Origin: Dongia mobilis
GTDB taxonomy: Bacteria > Pseudomonadota > Alphaproteobacteria > Dongiales > Dongiaceae
DNA length: 64,000 bases
Reading direction: 5' to 3'
NCBI RefSeq assembly: GCF_004363235.1
Contig: NZ_SNYW01000006.1
Coordinates: forward strand, 186,001-250,000
Below, in pieces: positions 43,215-52,039 of this stretch. A program made the position numbers and the translations under genes. Numbering within the stretch: position 1 is the stretch's first letter; the number at the start of each line of letters is the position of its first letter. Under the pieces are notes generated by a model. It ran no database searches. It was given only the letters and a program-made list of their open reading frames with translations, and was not told the DNA's origin.

Positions 43215-43931
43215 ATGACAGAGCAACCGCGAAGGCAGCCGATCCGAATGGCCAATGCATTGAATAAGAAGACGATATTGTCAGAGGAGGCGACCCGACC
43301 CCTGACCCATCCGGAAACCGGCGCCGATTTGTCGCCGAAGGCGTTGCAGGTGGTGGAGGCGGCGCGGGCACTCTTTTCCGAGCATGGTTTCGCCGCCGTC
43401 AGCATGGATCAGGTGGCAAGAGCGGCCGGCGTTTCCAAGGCCACCGTCTATGCCCATTTCGCCAGCAAGGAACAGTTGTTCGTTGCTATCGTCGGGCAGG
43501 CCTGCCGCACCTATGCCGAGACTGTCATGCCGGAGGTGCGCGATGCGCCCGATGCCAGGACCGCCCTGACACGGATCGGCCGAGCCGTGGCCGGTTTCCT
43601 GCTGGCGCCGCGCACCATGGCGATCTACCGCACCATCGTGGCCGAGGGGCCGCGCTTTCCGGAGCTTGCCCGCGGCTATTACGATAACGGGCCGCGTTCG
43701 TTCAAGCGGCTGCTCGGCAGCTACCTCGCCGAGATGACGGAACGTGGCCAACTCAGGGTCGACAATCCCCGCCTCGCCGCAGATCTCTTCTGCGGCATGG
43801 TGCGCGGGCCGCTCTATCTGCAGATCCTGCTGGATTGTCCCGACCCAGAGGCACCGGATGCCGACACCGTGGTGACCGGTGCCGTCGACATGTTCCTGCG
43901 CCGCTATGGTGGTGATGCCGGCGCCGCGTAA
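43215..43931 (+). CDS. TetR/AcrR family repressor
   Basis: 238 residues. The N-terminal helix-turn-helix domain (about 41-90) contains ALQVVEAARALFSEHGFAAVSMDQVA and recognition helix SKATVYAHFASKEQLF. The C-terminal ligand domain (about 95-235) resembles TetR_C AcrR/AefR-like regulators. It has an N-terminal extension of about 40 residues; ATG at 43248 is an alternative start. It is divergent from the EmrAB-like operon with two matching palindromes in the 117-base gap, so it very likely controls the pump and itself. Confidence 0.9.
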   Translation: MTEQPRRQPIRMANALNKKTILSEEATRPLTHPETGADLSPKALQVVEAARALFSEHGFAAVSMDQVARAAGVSKATVYAHFASKEQLFVAIVGQACRTYAETVMPEVRDAPDARTALTRIGRAVAGFLLAPRTMAIYRTIVAEGPRFPELARGYYDNGPRSFKRLLGSYLAEMTERGQLRVDNPRLAADLFCGMVRGPLYLQILLDCPDPEAPDADTVVTGAVDMFLRRYGGDAGAA

Positions 43932-43949
43932 CCGGCGCCGAAAGATTGG

Positions 43950-44483
43950 TCACGCCGCCGCCGGGGTCACCTCGTGCTGGCGCAAGGTGGCGGGGTCCAG
44001 CACCTTGAAAAAGCTGTCCACCCGCTTGCCGTCGCGCGACAGCGGCGCGATCAGGCGCACATATGACCAGATTCCACCCTCGAGAGTGACATATTGCCGC
44101 TCGGCCAGGCTCGGCAGGCCGAACTGCGCAACCTGGAGGGCCGCTTCGACCACATGGCGCGCGTCGGTGGGGGCGAAGAAATCGTCGGTGGTCCGGCCTC
44201 GCATCTCGCTGCCATATTTGTCGCAGATATAGGTGCCGGCCAGGCGCACCCGCAGGCAATAGGGAAGGTCCGAGGCGGCCGGGTTCTCTTCCAGGTCCAG
44301 CAACATGACATAGGGTAACAACTGGCGCGGCAGTGCCAGGGGATCGACGCTGGCCGGCAGGCGATCGCCACCGGAGCCCTGCCAGGCCGCCAGGGCCGTC
44401 GCGAGGTCCGGGTACTGCCCGATATCTTCGAGTGCGATGTCCCGGTGCATCCGGACGGATTGGGCAAAACTGATCATGTTCAC
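43950..44483 (-). CDS. PAS_5-type sensory domain protein
   Basis: 177 residues, PAS_5-like (PF07310). Seen: PLALPRQLLPYVMLLDLEENP, LPYCLRVRLAGTYICDKYGSEMRGRTTDDFF, and the late IWSYVRLIAPLSRDGKRVDSFFKV. It shares layout with the protein at 21211-21705 but has a longer N-terminus. The start is taken as GTG 44483 with GAAGG 8 bases upstream; ATG 44477 is the alternative. Upstream is an AT-rich stretch (about 44565-44590) that may hold its promoter. It is convergent with tetR and divergent from the chemoreceptor. Confidence 0.72.
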   Translation of the reverse strand: MNMISFAQSVRMHRDIALEDIGQYPDLATALAAWQGSGGDRLPASVDPLALPRQLLPYVMLLDLEENPAASDLPYCLRVRLAGTYICDKYGSEMRGRTTDDFFAPTDARHVVEAALQVAQFGLPSLAERQYVTLEGGIWSYVRLIAPLSRDGKRVDSFFKVLDPATLRQHEVTPAAA

Positions 44484-44753
44484 GGTCGCGGCCTTCTGTC
44501 TGGGTCTGGAGCAATTGGTCTTGATCGATACGGCGGGTGCATCCGACCGGACCAGTTCGAAACTTATATAATAGTATGATTTTTAGCGTGTTTCATGAAT
44601 GGTCGGTTGTCGGGTGGCGTGGCTTCGAAGACGCTGTGAGGCGAGTCCGGCGTCGAATTAGGGCCCATTTTTCGGGATTGTACCGACATCGCAATTCCTT
44701 AAGCCTCTGGCGCTAGGCTGGCGCAAATCGCTAAACCACAAGGGAAAATCCGA

Positions 44754-46862
44754 ATGATCGCTGGACTCGCCAATCTGCGCATCAGGACTTTGCTGTTGCT
44801 GGGCTTCGGCGCCGTCGCGGCGATCCTCGTCGTGGTGATCGCGGTCAATTTCTGGCAGGCCCGCAATTCCGCAGCGATCACCCAGGCCATGGTCGAAGAA
44901 CGCCTGCCGATGACAACCGCCGGCAGCGAGCTTGTCGCCAATGTCCAGGGATCGCTCGCCGCCTTGCGCGACTGGATGCTGACCGGGAGCGAAAGCTTCA
45001 AACAGGACCGTGCCGATTCATGGCAGCGCATCGACGGAAATGTCGCCGCGATCGATGGCCTTGCCGCCGGCTGGTCCGACGCCACCGACGTCGCTGACTG
45101 GCAGGCCGTAAAGGCGGCGCTTGGCAGCTTCCGTGCGGCGCAGGACGCAGCCGAGGCCGTTGCCCACAGTCCGGACGAACAACCGGCCCTCAAGCTGCTC
45201 AACCAGGAGGGCGACAAGCAGATCACCACGATCCTCAAGAGCATCGCCGGTATGATGAACGAGGAGCTGGCGCAGCCGGCGACCGAGGAGCGCAAGGAAT
45301 TGCTGATCGCACTTTCCGATCTGCGCACCGCCTTTTCCCTGGCCCAGGCCAGCCTGCGCGCCTTCGTCATCACCGGCAACGAGGTCTTCCAGAAGGAATT
45401 CGACAAGAACTGGAAGGTGACGGCCAGCCGCCTGAAGACGATCGACAAGATGACGGGGCTCTTCACCAGCGGCCAGAAGGGTGCCCACAAGACGCTGCTG
45501 AATGCGCATGAGAAGCTGGCCGTGCTGCCCGAGCAGATCGTTACCATCCGCAAATCCGACGACTGGAACCTGGCGCAGAAGCAGCTGAACGGCGCGGTGG
45601 CGCCGCTGGCCGAGCAGATCCTGGTGCTGCTCGGCGGTGCGCGCGGCGCGGACGGATCGCGTCATGGCGGGCTGGTGGATCGCCAGGCCATGCTGCTGGC
45701 CGCGGACGGCAAGACTGCCATCGTCAGCGCCGGCAACCTGCAGCTGGCGATGATCGGCATGCTGGTCGCCGGCCTGCTGATCGCCCTTGCCATCGCTTTC
45801 GTTGCCATCCGCGCCACCACGCGGCCGATCAGCCGCATGACCGGCGTCATGGGCGAACTGGCCCGCGGCAATCTCGACGTCGTTGTACCGGATACCGAGC
45901 TTGGCAATGAGGTGGGGGCCATGGCGAAGGCCGTCAACGTGTTCAAGGACAGCATGCAGACGGCGCGCGACCTCGCCGCCCGCGAGGCCGCGGACCAGGC
46001 CGCGCGCGCGCGCCGCGCCGAGCGCATTGGCGACCTGACCCAGAATTTCGACCGGGCGGTAAGCGGTGTCCTTGGCGATCTGGCTGAGTCCGCCGGCCGC
46101 CTGCAGGGCACGGCCAATTCGATGACCGGCACCGCCGGCGATACCGCGCATCTGGCCGCTACTGTCGCCAATGCCTCGGCCGAGGCCTCGCAGAACGTGC
46201 AGACAGTCGCTTCGGCGACCGAGGAATTGAACGCCTCGGTGGCCGAGATCTCGCGCCAGATCGACGAATGCGCCAAGATCGCCGGCGAGGCGACCAGCCA
46301 GGCCAATGCGACCAACACCCTGGTCGAGGGTCTCTATGCCGCGGCCGAGAAGATCGGCGCCGTGGTGCAATTGATCAACGACATCGCCGGCCAGACCAAC
46401 CTGCTGGCCCTCAACGCCACGATCGAGGCGGCGCGCGCCGGCGATGCCGGCAAGGGCTTTGCCGTGGTGGCATCGGAAGTGAAGAACCTCGCCACCCAGA
46501 CCGGCAATGCGACGGACGAGATCGCTGGCCAGATCAATGCCGTGCAGAGCGCCACATCGGAGGCGGTCGATGCCATTCGCGGCATTGCCGGCACCATCTC
46601 CCGCATCAACGAGATCGTCGGCTCAATCGCCTCGGCCATGGTGCAGCAGGGAGCCGCCACACAGGAGATCGCGCGTAACGTGCAGGAGGCGGCCGATGGT
46701 ACCAATCAGGTCAGCCGCAACATCGCGGCGGTCAACCAGGCAGCCGACCGCACCGGCGACGCGGCCAAGCAGGTGCTGGGTGCTGCGCATGAGGTGAGCC
46801 AGAAATCGGATGAATTGCGCGACCACGTGCAATCCTTCCTGGCCGGCGTCAAATCGGCCTGA
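44754..46862 (+). CDS. Methyl-accepting chemotaxis protein
   Basis: Chemoreceptor signalling to CheA/CheW, 702 residues. First transmembrane helix about 13-32 ([21 protein letters not shown]), a large all-helical periplasmic sensor about 33-320 (length suits a two-module helical bundle), second helix about 327-350, HAMP about 350-405 ([21 protein letters not shown]), and a cytoplasmic signalling hairpin with tip [44 protein letters not shown]. No C-terminal CheR pentapeptide is visible. No che genes are nearby. Ribosome-binding site AAGGGAAAA. Its last 14 bases overlap the convergent MFS gene. Confidence 0.95.
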   Translation: MIAGLANLRIRTLLLLGFGAVAAILVVVIAVNFWQARNSAAITQAMVEERLPMTTAGSELVANVQGSLAALRDWMLTGSESFKQDRADSWQRIDGNVAAIDGLAAGWSDATDVADWQAVKAALGSFRAAQDAAEAVAHSPDEQPALKLLNQEGDKQITTILKSIAGMMNEELAQPATEERKELLIALSDLRTAFSLAQASLRAFVITGNEVFQKEFDKNWKVTASRLKTIDKMTGLFTSGQKGAHKTLLNAHEKLAVLPEQIVTIRKSDDWNLAQKQLNGAVAPLAEQILVLLGGARGADGSRHGGLVDRQAMLLAADGKTAIVSAGNLQLAMIGMLVAGLLIALAIAFVAIRATTRPISRMTGVMGELARGNLDVVVPDTELGNEVGAMAKAVNVFKDSMQTARDLAAREAADQAARARRAERIGDLTQNFDRAVSGVLGDLAESAGRLQGTANSMTGTAGDTAHLAATVANASAEASQNVQTVASATEELNASVAEISRQIDECAKIAGEATSQANATNTLVEGLYAAAEKIGAVVQLINDIAGQTNLLALNATIEAARAGDAGKGFAVVASEVKNLATQTGNATDEIAGQINAVQSATSEAVDAIRGIAGTISRINEIVGSIASAMVQQGAATQEIARNVQEAADGTNQVSRNIAAVNQAADRTGDAAKQVLGAAHEVSQKSDELRDHVQSFLAGVKSA

Positions 46863-48060
46863 CGGCCCGTCGCTTGCGATACCAGGTGATGAGGGCGAGG
46901 ACCAGCAGATAGCCGACGAAGACGACGATCAGGCTGGCCGGGAATCCGTGCGGACCGAACAGATCCATGGCGACGCCGCACATGGCGGCACCGACCAGGG
47001 CGCCGAAACCCCACATGGTCGAGAAGGCCGCAGTGCCGGCGATGAGGTCGCGGCCCCTGAAGCGGTCGCCCAGCTCGGCCAGCCCCACCGTATAGATGCC
47101 GAAGCCGGCGGCGCCCGAGACCAGGGCCAGCGGCCAGATCCAGATCGTGTCGATCGCGGCCGGAAGCATGGCAAGGCAGATCACGGCGGTGATGAAGCAG
47201 CCCACCATCGTACCGCGCTTCGAGGTGCGGTCGGCGACCCAGCCGATCGGGATCTGGAAAAAGACGTTGCCGAGGGATAGTGCCGTGATGGTGAGGGCGG
47301 CAATGCTTTCGCTCATGCCGAAGCGCACGCCATAGACGGCGAGGAAGCCCAGCATGCCGCCGTCGAAGATGGCATGTACGACGATGGCGAGGAGCAGCAT
47401 CGGCGCCTTGGGCAGGAAGGAAAGCATCGAGACATGCGGCTCGTCCGCGGCGCGATCGGCGCTGTCCGATACCAGGCTGATCGGCAGGATGGCGAGGAAC
47501 AGGACCGCGGCACCGACCATGAAGGGCAGATAGCCCTCGATCCCGGTCCAGCTCACCACCGCGGCGCCGACGCCGAAAGTGGCCGAGATGCAGGTGGCAT
47601 AGATGCCGACCACGCGCCCGCGGATCTCGCCCTTGGCATTGGCGAGGACCCAGGCCTCGCTGAGGGCGAACAATGTCGCCACCGTGACGCCCTGCAGCAG
47701 GCGCAGCGGGAACCACGCCCAGAGGTCGGGAAAGGTCGGGTAAAGCAGGAAGATGGTACCCGTCGCCCCGGCCATGAACATGGCGACGCGGCGGCCGCCG
47801 AACATGTGGGAGAGGCGCGGGATGATGAGTCCGGCCAGCAGGATGCCGATGGGCGCCATCGCCGTGTTGATGCCGATGACGGCCTCGCTCACCCCCCAGC
47901 TTTCCATGTTGAGGGCGAGGAGCGGAAACATCTCGCCGAGCGAAAATGAGAAGACGCAGACCGCGGCGCAGGCGGCAATCAGGGTGCGCCAGTTGATCTG
48001 TTCGGCCTTCATGCCGGGGGAAGTGACGCCTGGGGAAGTCAAGCCTGGGCTCCGCAGCAT
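46849..48060 (-). CDS. MFS transporter (YcaD-like)
   Basis: 403 residues with 12 predicted transmembrane helices. Stretches such as [63 protein letters not shown] and [16 protein letters not shown] match the YcaD/sugar-efflux-like group. The substrate cannot be read. The start is uncertain. From ATG 48060 the first residues contain a repeated SPG(L/V)TSPG stretch with no ribosome-binding site; ATG 48012 ([11 protein letters not shown]) would start directly before helix 1 and may be the true start. Confidence 0.85.
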   Translation of the reverse strand: MLRSPGLTSPGVTSPGMKAEQINWRTLIAACAAVCVFSFSLGEMFPLLALNMESWGVSEAVIGINTAMAPIGILLAGLIIPRLSHMFGGRRVAMFMAGATGTIFLLYPTFPDLWAWFPLRLLQGVTVATLFALSEAWVLANAKGEIRGRVVGIYATCISATFGVGAAVVSWTGIEGYLPFMVGAAVLFLAILPISLVSDSADRAADEPHVSMLSFLPKAPMLLLAIVVHAIFDGGMLGFLAVYGVRFGMSESIAALTITALSLGNVFFQIPIGWVADRTSKRGTMVGCFITAVICLAMLPAAIDTIWIWPLALVSGAAGFGIYTVGLAELGDRFRGRDLIAGTAAFSTMWGFGALVGAAMCGVAMDLFGPHGFPASLIVVFVGYLLVLALITWYRKRRAVRPI

Positions 48061-48191
48061 TGGAAATGACGAAAGGCGAAGCCGTTCTGTCGATGGGCGT
48101 CACCCTGCCTGAACGGCGGTTCAATTTCCAGTGCGATGGATCGCGCTATGCAGTGGCGGCGCAGCGCGCATGCGCGCCCTGCGTGGCAGCA

Positions 48192-48986
48192 CTAATCGCC
48201 GGCCGTCTGCACACGATCGGCCGGCGGCGCATCGGGCTCCAGGCCGGCGATCTCAAGGATCATCTTCTGCCGGAGCGCGCGGGCGAAATCGGCGCGGTCG
48301 GTGGCGGTCATGACGAAGGCGGCGAAGCCGCCAATCACGTTGGCCTGGTAGTTCTCCACCAGCCAGGGCTGGCCGCCGGTACCCAGCCCGCCATCATTGA
48401 GGATGGCCAGCGCGTTGATCGTGATGCGTGCCGCCACGGCGGCGTCGCGCGCCAGCGGTGCCGGCATTTGGCTGCGGTTGTCCGGATTGTCGCCGGAGAC
48501 ATCAATGACGCGACGGGTCGGGCGGCAGGGGCACTGGGCAATGAGGGCGGTCGACAGCGCGATCGCATCGCCAAGCGCGTTATAGCTCTGCGACGACCTT
48601 TCCGCGCCCAGCACGGTGACCGCAAAATCCTCGGCCGTGGCGGTATCGCCCACCAGCATCCAGTCGACCACGATCTGGGCGTTGGCCGGTCCGCCCCATT
48701 CGACATAGGCGATGGCGATGCGGCCGTGCCGACCCTCGGTGATCGCGGCCAGCACTTCGTCATTGGTGATGGCGGCGGCGATGCCTTCCTTCTGCAACTG
48801 GAACTCGGCAGGCGAAATGCTGCCGGACGCATCCACCGCCAGGACCAGGGCGACATCGACGGCGGTGGCCTCTTGGGCCCGCAGCGGGCTGCCGTGCCCT
48901 GACATGACGGCCAGCGCCGCGGCGACAGCGAGCATCAGCATGGGCAATGCATACCGGATCTTCTGGTCGGCGCGGTACCACCCCAT
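48192..48986 (-). CDS. DUF1194 exported von Willebrand factor A-like protein
   Basis: 264 residues. N-terminal hydrophobic segment about 11-29 (signal peptide or anchor), then a vWA fold with the MIDAS motif DASGS at 52-56 and SGDNPDNR as the later metal-site strand. YVEWGGPANAQIVVDWMLV and WLVENYQANVIGGFAAFVM are DUF1194 signatures. vWA folds bind proteins in a metal-dependent way; partners here are unknown. It lies just downstream of the hairpin-rich intergenic region on the same strand, but a terminator separates the two. Confidence 0.9.
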   Translation of the reverse strand: MGWYRADQKIRYALPMLMLAVAAALAVMSGHGSPLRAQEATAVDVALVLAVDASGSISPAEFQLQKEGIAAAITNDEVLAAITEGRHGRIAIAYVEWGGPANAQIVVDWMLVGDTATAEDFAVTVLGAERSSQSYNALGDAIALSTALIAQCPCRPTRRVIDVSGDNPDNRSQMPAPLARDAAVAARITINALAILNDGGLGTGGQPWLVENYQANVIGGFAAFVMTATDRADFARALRQKMILEIAGLEPDAPPADRVQTAGD

Positions 48987-49144
48987 GGACCTACCTCCGC
49001 ATCATTCGATCGCGAGCGGGGTATTGTGGGGCACCTTGCCGGGACTGGCCAGACATAGCTGACCGGGGCTGACCGGGCATCGCCAAACGGTCAGGCGGAG
49101 GTCCTGGCGGGAGGGTTCTAGTGGGCGGGGGACGCGTCGCGGCC

Positions 49145-49174
49145 AAAAAAATTGCCGGGCACGAGGCCCGGCAA
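49145..49174 (-). terminator. Intrinsic terminator of the hairpin array
   Basis: On the - strand a perfect 9-pair stem (TTGCCGGGC, loop CTCGT, GCCCGGCAA; 49152-49174) is followed by seven T (49145-49151). The T tract fixes the direction of transcription as leftward. Confidence 0.85.
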
Positions 49175-49250
49175 GTTAAACAGGGAGGCTTTACGTCTGG
49201 GAGACGTAGGGTCCGAAGACCCCATCCGGGCATCGCGCCCGAATTCGATG

Positions 49251-49322
49251 TGAAGCTTGCGCTTCGAAACTCGCTGGAGCATCTGCTCCGAAACTCGGTG
49301 AAGCTTGCGCTTCGAAATCCTT
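49251..49322. repeat. Three tandem 24-base units, each a stem-loop
   Basis: Units begin at 49251, 49275 and 49299. Units 1 and 3 have stem GAAGC/GCTTC with loop TTGC; unit 2 has GGAGC/GCTCC with loop ATCT. An A-T pair is replaced by G-C on both arms, so pairing is kept while sequence changes. The spacer after each stem reads GAAACTCG in units 1 and 2 and GAAATCCT in unit 3. Confidence 0.9.
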
Positions 49323-49914
49323 ACCCGCGATCACCGCGCCATCATCTCTTTGCCAGGATCACTCTGGCTGGAAATTGTGGCTGCATCGTGACTCGTCAAC
49401 CGTGCGAACCATTAAAGATTCAAACTGTAACTTCCGTGCAACAGTGTGGCTGTCGGGCACGGCGGCAGGATAGAGCATTCGCGCCCCCTAACCAGAGTCA
49501 AATTCACAGACGCGGCATGCGCCACTTGCATATCGTTGATAGTTAAATTTTTCAATTAGTTACATCTATGTGGCGGGACATTGTGCAGTGCGGGCGATTC
49601 TGTCGCAGGCCGGCGCGATTGCCAATTTCACCGACCTCTGACAGCCGCGGGACTGTTGCAGCCATGAATTCCCTATCGACTCGGCAGAGTTTTCGAATCA
49701 CGACTTTTCTGTCGTTCCCGGGCCAGATGAGCCCAATTCATCACATGTTTGGCCGCCGCGGCCGACTTCCCGGATTTGGCTGACATCCCGGAACCGGCTT
49801 GCCGGAAAACGGATCGACCCCATCTAACTAGACACCCGCGCGGGAACCCGCCTTCTCGGCTGACCCGCCATGGCGGCCGTCTTCAACCCAGGCATGCGAG
49901 GAGCAGCCCGCTAC

Positions 49915-50160
49915 ATGATCTACCTGATCGCGCTCATTTTCCCGCCACTGGCTTTGCTGCTCTACGGCAAGATCTTCCAGGCGATCTTCAACCTGCTGAT
50001 CTATGTGCTGGCCTGGGTCGTCTTCATCTTCAGCCTCTTCCTCGGCGGCTCGCCCGGCTTCGTCATCTGGCTGATCGCAGCGGCCCACGCCATCCTCGTC
50101 ATCAACAACGAGAAGAAGCAGAGGCAGATGGAGGCGCTGCTGGCCGGACGCCGGGGCTGA
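49915..50160 (+). CDS. Small YqaE/Pmp3-like membrane protein
   Basis: 81 residues from ATG 49915, almost entirely hydrophobic: IYLIALIFPPLALLLYGKIFQAIFN, then a second and third helix ending in a basic tail NNEKKQRQMEALLAGRRG. The FPPLALLLYGK stretch resembles the UPF0057/PMP3 family of small stress-associated membrane proteins. ATG 49915 places the first helix at the N-terminus, with AGGAG about 11 bases upstream; in-frame ATGs at 49870 and 49891 would add a hydrophilic extension without a clear ribosome-binding site. Function uncertain. Confidence 0.65.
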   Translation: MIYLIALIFPPLALLLYGKIFQAIFNLLIYVLAWVVFIFSLFLGGSPGFVIWLIAAAHAILVINNEKKQRQMEALLAGRRG

Positions 50161-50317
50161 CCGAGGCCACCGGCGCCACGCACCGCGGGGCGATTGGCGC
50201 CGGATATTCACGCGAGGTTCGCGCGGGCGTCAGCCTGCTATCACCTGCAATATGCTCATTGGTCGCCCATAAAGGGCGGCGCGCTATGGCTGCCGCCGGA
50301 ACAGTCGGAGCCAATTC

Positions 50318-51016
50318 GTGCCATTTCCCGCCGCAACCCCAGCCGGAGATCAAACCGGTACCGCTAGAAGTGTTTGGGAGCAGGCGCGGCAGTCCGTGTT
50401 GCCGGCCTGCCGCCGCACCGTCCTTCGTGTCCTCATTGGCTGCCTGGCGGTCGGCGCACTGACCTGCGCCGCCGCGGCAATCGGCAACGAGTTGGACGAG
50501 GCCCACGCCATTGCCAGCCTGCGGCAGGGCGGTTACGTCGTCTATCTGCGCCATGCCGACCGCCATAAGGGACCAAAGGAAAAACTCGATCGATTCTCCT
50601 CGCCGGCGGAATTCGCCGATTGCAGCCAGCAGCGCAACCTGAACAACAGGGGCCGGGCGCAGGCCTGGGATATCGGCGTCTATATGCGCCGACTTGGCAT
50701 CGTGTTCGACCGCGTCATCGCCAATGCGCAATGCCGTACGCGCGACACCGCGTTGCTCGCCTTCGGCCGCGCTGATCTCGAGCCACGCGTCTACGACCCG
50801 GCATTCGTCGCGCAGGTCCTGTCGAGCAAGCCGCCTGCAGGCAGCAATACGATCGTCATCGGCAACGACTTCCAGTTCCTGGAATTGACCGGCATCCAGC
50901 TGGGACGGGCGGATGCGGCGGTGATCCGTCCCGATGGCGCGGGTGGATTTGCGGTATTGGCCAAGCTCGAACTCGAGGATTGGCGCGAGGCAGCCGATCG
51001 ACCCTTCCTGTGGTAA
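50318..51016 (+). CDS. Exported histidine-phosphatase-superfamily protein
   Basis: 232 residues. Hydrophobic segment about 35-54 suggests export. The core has YVVYLRHADRHKG (catalytic Arg78-His79 of the RHG motif), NNRGRAQAWDIGVYMRRLGI and CRTRDTALLAFG, as in phosphoglycerate-mutase-like phosphatases. The second catalytic His of the superfamily is not evident: the equivalent strand reads NTIVIGNDFQF, so activity may be altered or absent. GTG 50318 is chosen because GGAG lies 7 bases upstream, giving a long N-terminus before the hydrophobic segment. Confidence 0.7.
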   Translation: MPFPAATPAGDQTGTARSVWEQARQSVLPACRRTVLRVLIGCLAVGALTCAAAAIGNELDEAHAIASLRQGGYVVYLRHADRHKGPKEKLDRFSSPAEFADCSQQRNLNNRGRAQAWDIGVYMRRLGIVFDRVIANAQCRTRDTALLAFGRADLEPRVYDPAFVAQVLSSKPPAGSNTIVIGNDFQFLELTGIQLGRADAAVIRPDGAGGFAVLAKLELEDWREAADRPFLW

Positions 51017-51045
51017 CCGGCCGCCGGGGGCGTTGCGGCAGGGCT

Positions 51046-51948
51046 TCAGCCCTGCATGCGCCCTTCGGCGACCTTGCGCAGCAGGAAATCGCGGAAGACC
51101 TGGATGCGCTTGGAATTGCGCAGCTCTTCCGGATAGACGAAATAGGCGTCGATGCGCGGCCCCTGCAGTTCCGGGAGGACGCGCACCAGGCTGGTCCCTT
51201 CGCTCACCATGAATTCCGGCAGGCTGGCAAGACCCAATCCGCTCTGTACCGCCCGCAGGATGGCATAGACCGAATTCACCTTGAGGATCGGCCGGCGCGG
51301 CTTGTCCTTGCGCGTGCCGGCGACCAGCAGCCAGTCCATATCCTCGACCGGCGGGCGCGTGTCATTGCCGTAGACAATGATGCGATGCTGGTCGAGATCC
51401 TCCGGCACCTTCGGAATGCCGTGGCGCTTTAGATAGGCGGGCGCCGCATAGATATTGAGATGCACCGTCATCAGGTGGCGCTGGATGAGTTCCGGCTGGC
51501 GCGGCGGCGCCATGCGGATGGCGACATCGGCCTCGCGCATGGAGAGATCAAGCTCGCGGTCCTCGAGGACCAGATCGACCTCGACATCCGGATATAGGTC
51601 GATGAATTCCAGCAGGCAGGGGGTGAGCCAGGACGAGCCGAACGCCTGGGTCGCCGTCACCTTCAACTGGCCCTTGGGCCGATCCTTGGACTCGGCCAGT
51701 TGCGCCTCGGCCATGGCCAGCTTCGAGAACACTTCATGCGCCGTGCGATAGAGCAGTTCGCCCTGTTCGGTGAGGATGAGGCCGCGCGCATGGCGATGGA
51801 AGAGGGCCACATTGAGGCTCTCCTCCAGCGAGGAAATCTGGCGCGACACCGCTGACTGGCTGAGATTCAGCACCTCGCCGGCATGGGTGAAGGACCCAGC
51901 CTCGGCAACTGCGTGAAAGATCCGGAGTTTGTCCCAGTCCATCTTCAT
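51046..51948 (-). CDS. LysR family transcriptional regulator
   Basis: 300 residues. Winged helix-turn-helix at the N-terminus (LRIFHAVAEAGSFTHAGEVLNLSQSAVSRQISSLEE) and a periplasmic-binding-protein-like effector domain from about residue 93 (GQLKVTATQAFGSSWLTPCLLEF). Two nearby ATG codons (51948 and 51942) could start it. It lies 91 bases downstream of trxB on the same strand, a pairing seen in other alphaproteobacteria. Its target and ligand are not known from the sequence. Confidence 0.92.
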   Translation of the reverse strand: MKMDWDKLRIFHAVAEAGSFTHAGEVLNLSQSAVSRQISSLEESLNVALFHRHARGLILTEQGELLYRTAHEVFSKLAMAEAQLAESKDRPKGQLKVTATQAFGSSWLTPCLLEFIDLYPDVEVDLVLEDRELDLSMREADVAIRMAPPRQPELIQRHLMTVHLNIYAAPAYLKRHGIPKVPEDLDQHRIIVYGNDTRPPVEDMDWLLVAGTRKDKPRRPILKVNSVYAILRAVQSGLGLASLPEFMVSEGTSLVRVLPELQGPRIDAYFVYPEELRNSKRIQVFRDFLLRKVAEGRMQG

Positions 51949-52039
51949 TTCTTCCGGGCATCCGTTGCCGGATGCGCTCCCCTGCCGGCACTGGCCTCAT
52001 TTCCCCCGGGGCCGGGCCGGCTCTTGTTGCGCGGGCGGG

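Larger units (their letters stand above)
49145..49363 (-). ncRNA. Candidate structured small RNA with seven hairpins
   Basis: Read on the - strand: three stem-loops in a 24-base tandem repeat (stems at 49300-49313, 49276-49289, 49252-49265), then CGGGC/GCCCG (49227-49241), GGGTC/GACCC with a TTCG loop (49209-49222), ACGTCT/AGACGT (49193-49207), and a terminator stem with seven T. A possible promoter, TTGACG (49394-49399) and AATTTC (49371-49376) 17 bases apart, would start the RNA near 49363. No matching protein frame exists. The 5' end is inferred; the 3' end is well supported. No known RNA family was recognised. Confidence 0.55.
48987..49914. other. Gene-free region of about 0.9 kb holding a hairpin array
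   Basis: The longest stretch without a convincing protein gene. 48987-49144 separates the DUF1194 start from the terminator. 49145-49363 carries the small-RNA candidate described separately. 49420-49700 is more AT-rich than its surroundings (for example around 49540-49570) and may contain promoters for the gene at 49915. Frames that run across this region have no family match and implausible composition. Confidence 0.7.

Noticed and set aside
44709-44722. Sigma-54-like GG-N10-GC upstream of the chemoreceptor
   Set aside because: Only the invariant dinucleotides fit and the -12 element is poor; the GGCGC direct repeat explains the match.
48164-48177. Palindrome GCGCGCATGCGCGC between the MFS and DUF1194 genes
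   Set aside because: Alternating GC sequence expected by chance in this composition; no loop and no T tract for a terminator.
49251-49322. CRISPR array
   Set aside because: Only three 24-base units with no spacers of constant length; the units themselves are hairpins in direct tandem.
49121-49546. 141-codon frame across the hairpin array
   Set aside because: No start signal, odd composition, and it translates palindromic repeats; the region is better explained as structured RNA.
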